From Puccinia triticina (lineage: Eukaryota; Basidiomycota; Pucciniomycetes; Pucciniales; Pucciniaceae), in contig NC_070565.1 of NCBI RefSeq assembly GCF_026914185.1, positions 6,572,001 to 6,636,000 of the forward strand: a stretch of DNA of 64,000 nt, given 5' to 3'. This document shows, one piece after another, positions 54,757 through 64,000 of the stretch (positions within the stretch are counted from its first letter, which is position 1; each line of letters starts with the position of its first letter). The notes below the pieces were generated by a model. That model ran no database searches, was not told the DNA's origin, and saw nothing but the letters and a program-made list of their open reading frames with translations. Made by a program: the position numbers and the translations under genes.

Positions 54757-55690
54757 CAGTGTCGATAGAGATCATATCTTCGTGGTCTAATTGTGAAAGG
54801 AAGTCCGTACGAGTCTGGCCCATCACGAGGCATCTTAGTTTTTCTTGGGCAGTCTCGAAGCTCTTGATATGCAGACAGACGCTCGAAGGATGTGCAACTC
54901 AGATACATACCATCACCTGCCGGGCCACCGAGTATGCCCTTCGGATAGTGCGAGTGGTTTACAGAGCCGGGCTGCGATGCAGCGGTTTCTTCGGCATTCT
55001 TGACCAAGGCCTGCATCAGTAGAAAGGATGCGGACGCCCATTTCTGTTCATCCATGACGTCTGACAGTCCACATCAAAGTAGACATTTGGGAAGAAAACC
55101 CAATCAGATCTTCGAAAAAACTAGAAATCAACGCTTGATGCTCACCATCGTCACAGTCCTAGCAAAATAAGAGGAGGAACTCTTAGTCTTCATGGTTGTC
55201 CGTCAAAGATTGGGGTGTGGACGAAGACCGGCAAGAAAATGAAAGACAAAGGTCGCTCATACGTACCACAATCAAGCCGATCCGAGATAGCAGCCATTGT
55301 TTTTCCCTCTCGATGATAAGCTTAGCAGCGTGAAGCATATCCTTATGTTTCATGCAGCCACTCAAATGAGCGATCCGGCCGCCGACGAGCGCCCACAGAG
55401 CTTCGATCTCGGGATCGTTGGGGGGCCGGGCTTCGCGCCAGAGCTTCATGCGCTCGGTGCGGATGGCGCGGACGGCCTCCTGCTTGGTGAGGTCCTTGAC
55501 GGTCAGGACCGACATCCGCGAGGCGTTCTTCTTCAGCGAGGCGTACGGCCAATGGTCGTCTGAGCAAAACACGATCGTCACGATCCCCGCCTGCGACCAC
55601 GACTCGGCTCGCTGTTGCAGCTGCAGGTGCAGACTGTACGAGCCCTCGTCCTGGCGCAGATGGCTACCAACGTCCCCACATTGTCGTGCT
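54757..55690 (-). pseudogene. 3' part of an AAA-type P-loop ATPase gene inside the KDZ element
   Basis: The first exon begins without a start: LRQDEGSYSLHLQLQQRAES, AGIVTIVFCSDDHWPYASLK, KNASRMSVLTVKDLTKQEAV and HAAKLIIEREKQWLLSRIGL. It is joined through short introns (GTACGT..GCTAG, GTGAGC..GTCAG) to DCDDD, DEQKWASASFLLMQALVKN and, in the last part, TRTDFLSQLDHEDMISIDTD. These match, from memory of the family, the C-terminal half of fungal AAA-like ATPases. The N-terminal Walker motifs are absent and the sequence breaks at about 55700, next to the transposase gene. The last intron junction does not keep the expected frame. It may be a captured host gene fragment. Confidence 0.65.
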
Positions 55691-55710
55691 CAGTCTCCGC
55701 TGCCCTCAAT

Positions 55711-57370
55711 CTAAAGCTGGGTAAATCGGGGACTGAACTGTATGTTGTTGAAAACTAAGATCAATGGCCGCAAGTTTTTCGTGTGATAATCCGAGCTTAC
55801 CAACTTGATATACTTGTCAAGGGAGCATCCAATGTCGTATAGAACTCCAACGGGTCGATCAGGATCCAGACTACGTAAATCCTTAAGCAATGCCAAAGGA
55901 AGGGCCCTAAGTTCGCCAGATTTGTAAATGTTGGCCAAGGAAATTGCTGCATCATGTCGACAGCAGCATGCCATGAACCCCGTATCATCACAGCCCTTCC
56001 AAGTAGACTCGTTTCTCTTGTCGTCAGCGGCCTTGTGTGCATCTGTGCATCGATCTGCCTATTAATTACATCACGATTGTAAGTCAAACCAATTCAGGTG
56101 AATGGCAATTCACCAAGAGGTAAACACGCGGACACACCTGAGCAGGAGGTTTATTCACAACCTCCATGTGACGAATTTCTCGAGTCATTCTTTCCACTGC
56201 GCCTTCCGGGAGAAAAATATTGGGTGTCTGAATTGTCTCGTGATCTCGGCTTGCCTTGGAGTGGTGTCTGTGCTGAAAATTGCCGTCCAAGCATACAATG
56301 AGACGATCTCGCGTGGATTCGGGGTAATCACTATTGTTGGGTGGCTTGGGACCAAAGCACGCTGGACAAGATTTTTTGGCCAATTTTTCCTTCTCTGTCA
56401 GGCCAAGCGCTTGATCCATTAAGTCATCTGACTGATTCTCGAGAGATCGGAAAAGATCGACTGCGGCCGAGAATGGTTTTCTGATATCTCGGGCCTGAGG
56501 AAGGGTACATGTTAGTTTAAAATATTCTTTGTTGATGTTAAGCATAACATACATGGTTTTTTCCCTTAACAAACAATCTCTCCGAATGCGGCTCAAGAAA
56601 TTCCGTAAGTGCCGTAGTAAAAGGTGAAATGCCAATAGTGCAGTTGTTCCACAATGAGTTATGGAATATTAGCAGAGGGAGCAAGAAGGCTGTTTGAGGT
56701 TTCAGGGGAGATCCGGCTAGATAACCGAGACGTAATAGACGGACAGCATCGTATGTGCAGTTACAAAATTCAACCGACGTTCGCTTTTGTTCTGTAGGGA
56801 ACGATCGAGAGATAATGATTAGAATACATGTTTGTTCATCAAAATAAGATGGAATCACCTGCCATATAAGTCAATCATGTCAACAGGGCGTGTCTTCTTC
56901 TGTTTAGCGGTGCACAAGCAGGAATGAGCTGGCTGTTGTTCTTGGTATGCGTCCGTGCCCGTCCAATTCTTTGTGTGTAACTTGAGGGTAAGGTATTAGG
57001 TGTGCAGTTCTCTCATTACACTTGTCCAGTTGAAATCCCTAGCTTGTCGTCGATATTCCTCTTGGAGGGAGTGGGTGCTTGGATCAATGTTCTCATGCGG
57101 CTCTTCTTCTATAAGCATAGTTAAATACCGTGTAGTTCCTAAATGATCGGGAGAATCGGGTTCTTCATCCTGCAACGGCAATTGTTCATTCAGATCGTAG
57201 GGATTATCGGTAATTTCCAAATCTTCAGTTTGCCCGGCTTCATGCGGAGCCACAGTTCCTCTTTGACGGAGTCAGTTCCAAGCACTTGCATTCAGGGTGG
57301 CATTCTGCGCGCGTCTCAGTCGTTGGGAACGGGATTCGCGTGGATTCTTTGACTTTGTGCGTTTAGCCAT
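55711..57370 (-). pseudogene. KDZ (Kyakuja-Dileera-Zisupton) transposase with CxC domain, interrupted
   Basis: Start at 57370: MAKRTKSKNPRESRSQRLRR. Then come the acidic region (EPDSPDHLGTTRYLTMLIEE), the zinc-binding CxC-like region (KRTSVEFCNCTYDAVRLLRL, GYLAGSPLKPQTAFLLPLLI) and the transposase core: KSCPACFGPKPP, RLIVCLDGNFQHRHHSKASR, GFMACCCRHD-type sequence (seen as MACCCRHDAAISLANIYKSG) and GVLYDIGCSLDKYIKL. The Asp of LDGNF and of YDIGCSLDKY are the conserved catalytic-region residues. TGA at 57272 (NASAWN then LRQRG in the same frame) and TAA after MRELHT near 56996 interrupt it. The gene ends abruptly near 55711. It would be the transposase of the 54084-63717 element, but this copy looks dead. 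Confidence 0.8.
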
Positions 57371-57591
57371 TTTGTTTACCAGTGTTCCAAGCGGAAAACA
57401 TAGAAAGCTGGGTGCGTGAAGAGATTTTGAATCAGTTGATGTGTCGATGCCGATGAAGCCGAGTGCAAAACCAGATAACAATAGCGATACCAACGAAACA
57501 GATGAATGAGTTGAGGAGGCCACCGGAGACAAATTGACAACGAGAGAGTCAGTTGGCAAGAATCCGGAGGTTAAAATGTGATGGCGCAATA

Positions 57592-57792
57592 GGGGGGTTC
57601 ACAATAGGATAAAAATAAAACTTTAGAGCCAATTTTAAGGCCTTTATCAACAACTTTTTAGAAATTTGTTAAGATGTACAGGATTGAGTGTCCCTTGACA
57701 ATCAGACACACTTCTTCATTTGTAAAAACGTTGTCCATAAAGGGCTTAAAATTGGCTCTAAAGTTTTATTTTTATCCTATTGTGAACCCCCC
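57592..57792. mobile_element. 201-bp Tc1/mariner-like MITE, TA target site
   Basis: GGGGGGTTCACAATAGGATA and its complement form the ends. About 45 bp of each end pair up. TA is present directly on both sides (57590-57591 and 57793-57794). Non-coding. Confidence 0.9.
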
Positions 57793-57799
57793 TAATAGA

Positions 57800-58885
57800 C
57801 AGGCCAACACCGTTTGCAGTACACAAGTCCTGCACGTCCCTGGGCAAAATTCATTGGCCACTTAAATATGTACTGCAAATTTTCATCATATTTCAAAACT
57901 CAGCATTGGTGAATTCTGACAAATATGAGAAGCTTGCTAGATTTGCAAGTTGCAAAATTTCCACAGCCAAAGTGATAGATATAGTTTCAAAGGATTTATG
58001 ATTTGGATAAAATTTTGTTCTGCAAAAGGTTACATAGCTATGCTGAGTGACTAGAGTAGAATTATTTTTTGTGCAACAAGCCTAAAGATGTTAGTTTACT
58101 TAGTTTACAATCTCTATATAAGTTTTACTCAATAACTGTTGAATAGAAATTATTCAACTTGAACATTAATTTATGGAAGCAATGAAAAAAAAAAATGAAT
58201 GTTGGTGGAATGGTGGATGGCTATTTGATTTACTTTTTTTGAACACATTGAAACCAAGTGACAATGTTCTGGAAGGGAAGTATGATACCAGCCTGAGGTT
58301 TCATGGTTTTCAAGAATGGACTGGTTGTTTGCAATGTTCATTCACAAATAGTTTATGCCTTTCAATCAAAAAAAAGGGAAGAATGTTGGTGAAATGGCAC
58401 AAATGCCACATACACCAGGGAAGCTTTGGGGGCACTCCCCAGGGAGTGCCACAGCTGAATTTGGGGTTAGTTTTTGTCTGAACCGGGGCAGAAGTCCTTA
58501 CAATGTGTTGGTTAATTGTTCAATAACTGGGGAAGAACTATAGACCAATCTAATTTGGAGTGATATGTAAACGTTGGACATGAACTATCATTCAAATCTG
58601 TTGGATTCATCTTGAAGTCAAGTTCATGTCAATCCTAACTTCAGCTCTACATTTCAAAATCAGGTAGCTCTTGCTTATCCAATTTTTTTTACATTGAAGT
58701 GAACTCCCTTCATCAAATATATATCACACCTGAAAAGCAACTGCCTAGATTTGGATAAAGAAAATTTCAGAAGTGCAAAATGTTTTAATATTTGCACAAG
58801 AGCAATAGAACTGTATTTTGGCTGGGTACAAAAGGGTGACACAGTTCATAAATCAATCAGCTGCAAATGCCCCTCTGTTCTAAAA
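57800..58885. other. non-coding part of the KDZ element
   Basis: AT-rich, no gene. GGCACTCCCCAGGGAGTGCC at 58431-58450 with flanking CACCAGGGAAGC is repeated inverted near 59802-59845, so 58.4-59.85 kb may be an older TIR insertion carrying the palindromic element inside. Confidence 0.45.
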
Positions 58886-58889
58886 AATG

Positions 58890-59520
58890 TGTGATTGGTG
58901 TGTGATTTGTCACCCTATTGTACGCGCGTACAATAGGGTGATAAATCATATTCCATCAGGGCAGTTACACTATTTTTTTCTTAAATTTTACCCTCATTTA
59001 CTCGGCAGAAGTCCCCCTCTGGTATGAAAAGTGCCTGATTTGTCACCCTATTGTACGCGCGTACAATAGGGTGACAAATCACAAACTTTTCAGACCAGAG
59101 GGGAATTTTTGCCCAGTAAATCAGGGTGACATGGTTTGGAAACAATTCAGCTGGACATGTCCCTCTGGTCTGAAAAGTGTGTGATTTGTCACCCTAGTAC
59201 AATAGATTGAAAAATCACACGCAAGTCACACACTTTCCAGACCGGAGGGACATTTCCAGCTGAATTGTTTCCAAACTGTGTCACCCTCATTGAAATGGCA
59301 AAAATTCACCTTTGGTCTGAAAAGTGTGTGATTTGTCACCCTATTGTACGCGCGTACAATAGGGTGAAAAATCAGGCACTTTTCATACCAGAGGGGGACT
59401 TCTGCCGAGTAAATGAGGGTAAAATTTAAGAAAAAATTAGTGTAACTGCCCTGATGGAATATGACTTGTCACCCTATTGTACACGCGTACAATAGGGTGA
59501 CAAATCACACACCAATCACA
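58890..59520. mobile_element. 631-bp hierarchical palindrome element
   Basis: The two halves (58890-59205 and 59206-59520) are inverted copies with some divergence; outer ends TGTGATTGGTGTGTGATTTG. Nested within are five shorter palindromes, each CACCCTATTGTACGCG joined to CGCGTACAATAGGGTG or a derivative. They lie at about 58909-58947, 59040-59078, 59190-59212 (decayed), 59335-59373 and 59468-59505. It is non-coding and can fold completely as single-stranded DNA or RNA. Confidence 0.85.
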
Positions 59521-60236
59521 TTCTGTTGAGGCCACAGCAATGGGTACAGGATGATGAAATGGTTCCAACACTATTCAGATTGACTTCACCCTTGGTTAAA
59601 AACAATGTGTGATTGGTGCTTTGCACTTGAGTTAAAGTTTGGTTACAGACAATTTGTGTTCTGTGGTCCAGTTTAGTTAGTACTGATTTACAGAAGAGTT
59701 CCAGCTGAGTTATGGATACTTCATATATACTTGTATATCATTTCATGTTTGATTACACATATGATGTAGTAGACATTGCGCTGAGTTATGAAAAAAATTC
59801 AAGGTAAGGCACTCCCTGGGGAGTGCCCCCCAAGCATCCCTGGTGATAGTCACTTGGATTTATTATTTTGACACACCTTGACCCCAAGTAACCATGTGCT
59901 GCAGAAAGGAACATGTGGCAGAATTTTTGATAGTGCTCCAACAATTCTCCATTTGCTGCAAAGGACATGTGGCAGAATTTTTGATAGTGGAATTTTTGGA
60001 TAGTGCTCAATCAGGGTTCTCAAAGTTGGCCACTCTTGCTCCAAAGGCATGAATTATTTTTTCATGAGCATATATATAATTAAACCAACAGCAGGTTCTT
60101 GGGAACCATCAACACTTCTACTTGATCTCTCTTCCAACTTGTGAGGACTTGGAGTCAATGTGTTCAAAACAAGTATCTCAATTTTCCATGAGTTCACCAA
60201 CATGTGATAACATTATGATTAGGCCCCATTTGGATG

Positions 60237-60696
60237 CACTGGAGGACTTCCCGTAGGGTCTACGCCCCCTGGACAGAATAGAATTTCACAGATCTGTCAC
60301 CCAACAGATTACCTGACAGATCTGTATGTCCGTAAGCACACAAATACAACAGACATATATTTACAGCCCCTGCCACCAACACCCACCATTCACCCCACCA
60401 CCCGCCACCACCACGAGGCGCAGATTCCTTTGAGGTGCCAACAGTGACCCAGAGCAAATCCGCTGCCGCCGCCATCCCAGCAACATACTCAAGCTAGGGG
60501 AAGGCGGGGGGGGGGGCTGACTGGGAACGCTGAGGAGGCATCCGGGCTGGCTATTGACGTGCGTTGGGGAGGAGACGCCGGCTGCTGGCGGGGCTGCCTG
60601 GTTGGTGGTACAGCAGCCTGATTTACCAGGCCCTGGTCGATTTGTGATATTCTAGTCTGTCCGTGGGGCGTAGATCCTACGGAAAGTCTTCCACTG
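60237..60696. mobile_element. 460-bp non-autonomous TIR element
   Basis: The left end CACTGGAGGACTTCCCGTAG and the right end (complement CAGTGGAAGACTTTCCGTAG) extend over ~54 bp, with GGGTCTACGCCCC and GAATTTCACA. The interior has short G and C runs. No target duplication was recognised. Confidence 0.7.
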
Positions 60697-60699
60697 TTG

Positions 60700-61345
60700 T
60701 ACATTTTAAAATCTGATATTACATCTGAAATAACATCAATTTTTTTGTAAAATCAACATAAAACATTGTTAAACTCTGGCTCTTGATATCTCATTTAAGA
60801 AAAAGTTTAAAAAATCTGAGTATGGATCAGGAATTAAAGATATTTTAGCCTTTATCACCAACAGGCACCAAGTGACTTATGTTTTTTTAAAAACAAAACT
60901 GTGTACTGGCCCTGATGTCCATTTGGAAATTTTTTTGTTGAATTTCTTCCTGATCATTCAGAATTTGAAACTTAGAAGTAGAATAAAAGAAATGAAACTC
61001 TGGAAATTAGAAGTATAATAAAATAGTTCAAGTGCAGGATTGATCTTATGTAAGTGAATCTAATCCAATAAAATTTGAGTTTTATGTGTGGGTGCTGCAA
61101 ATAAAATATGAGTTCTATGAGTGGGTGTCACATATGAAGGCTGAGGATCAGGGGAGAGTACTAGTGAGAGTTAAACAAATGCAAAGCTACTGATTTGGAT
61201 TTGGAATTAAATTAGAAGTATAATAAAACAATTAAGGTGCTGGACAGATCTTGTTTGTGTAAATCTAATTTAGGAAAATATGAGAGTGATGAGTGTTGGC
61301 CAAAGGTGGGAGAAGAATTCTGAGGGAAAAAAAGTAAAGCTACTT
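60700..61345. other. non-coding, internally repeated AT-rich DNA
   Basis: The phrase TTAGAAGTATAATAAAA with AAAATATGAGT recurs at about 61005-61090 and 61210-61290. No gene. Confidence 0.45.
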
Positions 61346-61352
61346 ACCCTCC

Positions 61353-63368
61353 CTATCCTTCTTCCTCCTCCTCCTCTTCCTCACTGTTTTTGTCCGAGTT
61401 GGATGCAGATGAAGAGTCAAGTTTGCGTTTCTTGTTTGGATGAGATGATTTTCCGTTCCCTTTTGGGTTCTGTGTTTGCTTGAGGACGCTGCTGCATTGA
61501 CCTACAGAAACTATAGTCGGTGGCGAGTTGCCCTCACGAGGTTCTCCATCAATTTCGAATCCCACACCACTTATTTCCGGGGCTGGTGGACCAATCAGTT
61601 TGACCCAATCTCCCTCCAATGCCGCAACAACGAGTTGGGCATGTTTATCTCCCATGTCTCCCGGCCGCTTACAGAAGTGTTGCGGAGTAACACCAATATC
61701 ATTGTCTTTAACTCGCAAGCCAACTTTGAGTTGAGCAAGACTCTGTTGAGTGCGAGTACCAGGCCATCCACGTGTCCATTTACCATGCGTTGCTTTTTCT
61801 ATACAAATGTAGAGTTGATGATGTCAACCTTTGTTCCCCAACATACCATAGCAAGAAAACTGACCAATAGCATCGTTCAACTTTGCTCGGATAAAGTCAA
61901 CATTTAGTTTTTTCCCTCCCTTATCGTGCTCTGTGAAGATATCTCTTGACTTGGGCTTGCGTGATGCCTGCTTTTTTAAAATTGGTGGTGGATCTTTGCC
62001 GGTCAGCTTCTTGACAACAGTCTGGCCTTTGAGGAAATCAATAAATTTTACAACTGGATCATCCTCAGTCGAGTACATATCCAGGAAGTGTTCACCTAGA
62101 TGACTTCCCCCAGTGAACTTCAGTGTGGAGTCTTGGCCCCGCAATCCAACAACCAACAAGCCTTCGGTGCCGCACCGTTGGCTTAACTGTCGCAACTGTT
62201 GGGCAACACCAACGATGAACACAAAATAAATTCACATACCATCAAAGAATGTGAAGGAAATTCACATGGATCGTTAGATCAAACATACGAGGATATCAGC
62301 AGGGAATGAAGGACTCACGTCAGCAACAACCTTGCAAGCCCAGTGATTGAAATCAAAATGAGGCGCTTTGCGTTTCTTGATTGTGCCTGGTGAAGGGTTG
62401 GGGTTGTTCTCGCTCTCATCGCCTTGATTGGTCGAATTACACGGAACTGAAATGGACTCGAGAAATTCAGGATCTTTCCACTTTGTCTGATCGTCGGAAT
62501 CAAGCATTTTCCAGAGTTTGCCACATTCACGCTTTTGATTGTTTGGGTGGAGTTTTGCTGTAACAAAAACAATCTCTAAGCAAACATGTGATCAATGAAT
62601 AATGGAAGCAAAACACTCACAATCAGTAAAAACCTTGCTAGCAACTGGATCATACCGGCAGTAATTGTTGTAACTAGTCGAGCCTCTGGGATTTTCCCCT
62701 TTGCCAACGTATCTTAAGCACGGCGCAATTTGGAGCTTGTTCTTATAGGCTATGGTGTACAGCTTGCGTTGGTACTCCTTATAAGCTGCGTTGAGCTCAA
62801 CCTCGTCTTTGGCGGTGAGGCGGAAATATTGAGCATGCTTGGCAACTAGACTGATAAGCTGGTTGAGCTGCATATGCTTTGCTTTCTCAACTAATTGGGC
62901 TGGAGTCTTTGAGCGTGGAGGGGGCTTTGGTTTGGTAAGTTTGGGGTTGGAGCGAGAGTTTTGCTCCACAGCACCTGAGATCGAGCAGTCAGTCGGTAGG
63001 GAAGTGCCTGCCAAGTCAGATTGGTTGGTTGTCGGGGTTTCATGGGTTGCTGAGTTTATGGAGTTTGCCGAGTTTGAGGGGTCTGGGTTCTGATTGTGTG
63101 AACGGGGTGCGGGTTGTTGTGGCTGCGCAGGTAGACCGGGATAGCTTAAAATTTCGTGGTTTTGGGTCGAAAAAGCCGGTCCTCCTGGCGCCTGGGGTGT
63201 TAAAAGTGGGTTGAGGTAAGTGTCTGGTTGCTGGTATGGGTCTTTATGGTACTGATTATTGGTATTTTCAACGCCCTTGTATTGTTGGTAAGAAGAATTT
63301 AAGCTCCTGAACTGATCGTCAAGAGACAGCGAGGATGGGCATTGAGAAGGGTGTCCAAATATGTCCAT
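61353..63368 (-). CDS. KDZ-element accessory protein (rust-type), 587 aa
   Basis: Exons 62621-63368, 62319-62557, 61865-62195 and 61353-61798 (introns GTGAGT..ACAG, GTGAGT..ACAG, GTCAGT..ATAG) give 1,764 nt, an uninterrupted 588-codon frame. The N-terminus is Gln/Pro/Ser-rich. From ~140: TPAQLVEKAKHMQLNQLISL, then GSTSYNNYCRYDPVASKVFT, RECGKLWKMLDSDDQTKWKD, GLLVVGLRGQDSTLKFTGGS, EHFLDMYSTEDDPVVKFIDF, KWTRGWPGT and VVAALEGDWVKLIGPP, with an acidic tail. I recognise the pattern from large families of hypothetical proteins in rust genomes but know no function. It lies between the TIRs with the KDZ transposase, and so is probably a transposon gene. ATG at 63368 is the first in frame; an upstream exon is possible. 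Confidence 0.75.
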
Positions 63369-63717
63369 TTGCGATGGAAGCGGTCTTCAAGTTCGAGATT
63401 GCGGGCGTTTTTCTTCGATTCCTTGAAGCAGAAAGATAATCCAGTGATGAAATTCCAGCAATGAGGATGGAAGAAAAAGACACACATACCTTGTAAGTTT
63501 TGATTTCAGTGTGTGGTTGCCGTTGGCGGTGCTGATCCGGGTGATCCAATGAAGTGTTGGATGGTGGTTGAGAAAGTCAACACGATGGCGGGGGTGATGT
63601 GCTACGGGTGGGTCGGAGTACGGGGATCATATGACCGGCGGGAGGGCCAGTGACTTGTACGGATTTTAGGGGCCTGGAGTTCTGGAGTTTTGAACAGGGC
63701 CGGGGATTCCAGAGTCG

Positions 63718-64000
63718 TAGACGGTGACCGGAACGCTAGGGTAGGTCGCCCAGGTCCAAGCACGCGAGCTTGTAGACCAGGCCAAACCAGGGGGTGTAGG
63801 AGAGTGAGACAGGGGAAGGAAGGCCCGTGAGCTACCCGCGCTTACTATCCCTGAGTCGACTCAGCTTAAGCCTTAACCTTAAGCCTCTCCCCCCCCCCAC
63901 ATCCAGAGTCCACACCGAACTCTCTCCTACCGCCGTCCAGTTTCCACTCCTAGCAAAACCGTTTCTTTTTTTGTCCTAGCAAAACCGTTTCTTTTAAAAC
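63718..64000. other. right flank, with 26-bp direct repeat at the window end
   Basis: No gene. TCCTAGCAAAACCGTTTCTT occurs twice (about 63950 and 63976). CTTAAGCCTTAACCTTAAGC near 63865 is a small palindromic repeat. Confidence 0.5.

Larger units (their letters stand above)
54084..63717. mobile_element. 9.6-kb KDZ-type DNA transposon with 127-bp terminal inverted repeats
   Basis: Positions 54084-54210 and 63591-63717 are inverted copies of each other, differing at one of 127 bases (TTCGAAAC versus TTCAAAAC). They start CGACTCTGGAATCCCCGG. Between them lie a KDZ transposase gene, an accessory gene, an ATPase 3' fragment and several smaller inserted elements. KDZ elements normally make 8-bp target duplications; the flanks here (AAATTCAG and TAGACGGT) do not match. 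The segment 54240-54540 between TIR and first gene is non-coding. Confidence 0.85.

Noticed and set aside
54076..63725. 8-bp target duplication expected for a KDZ element
   Set aside because: AAATTCAG and TAGACGGT differ; no alternative offset within a few bases gives a match.

Overview
The window looks like a repeat-rich stretch of a basidiomycete nuclear genome, most likely a rust fungus (Pucciniales). The grounds are short GT..AG introns of about 65-130 nt in every recognisable gene, rust-type transposon accessory proteins (a NAM/Myb-like protein and the accessory gene of a KDZ transposon), a multi-exon RNA-dependent RNA polymerase, and AT-rich DNA packed with nested elements. No bacterial-type operons, tRNA or rRNA genes were seen. 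I cannot fix the species.

Host genes. A core island at 23.2-29.7 kb, all on the minus strand, holds a long class II (4EHP-like) eIF4E and, 215 bp upstream of it, a QDE-1-type RNA-dependent RNA polymerase whose active-site exon I could splice exactly. A two-exon secreted Cys/Gly-rich protein (effector candidate) is at 20.9-21.3 kb. Two tandemly duplicated small RING-H2 genes are at 45.3-47.8 kb. A PEX11C-like peroxisomal gene at 13.9-15.0 kb is broken. There are also fragments of a CCH1-type calcium channel (35.3-36.0 kb), an AAA-type ATPase (54.7-55.7 kb) and an unidentified gene 3' end (43.4-43.65 kb).

Mobile elements. Coding elements: a hAT pseudogene (11.0-13.1 kb), a PIF/Harbinger transposase remnant with a NAM/Myb-like gene nearby (16.1-19.7 kb), an integrase-core fragment (42.5-43.4 kb), a Copia gag fragment (52.3-52.7 kb), and a 9.6-kb segment bounded by 127-bp inverted repeats (54.08-63.72 kb). 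That segment carries a KDZ transposase, a 587-aa accessory gene with a fully open spliced frame, and the ATPase fragment. Non-autonomous elements: several solo LTRs and TIR elements delimited by target-site duplications, often nested.

Two structural themes stand out. (1) Six LTR or LTR-like sequences from unrelated families share one layout: a 26-70 nt block ending in AG, then a 5' splice site, a 40-70 nt spacer and a second copy of the block, again ending in AG. Spacer plus second copy is thus a well-formed 72-112 nt intron whose removal leaves one copy; a related LTR at 36.3-37.0 kb has the single-copy form. (2) Many non-autonomous elements are built almost wholly from one short word and its reverse complement. 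Related elements keep their ends but use different words. I know of no described system matching either theme, but no search could be run.
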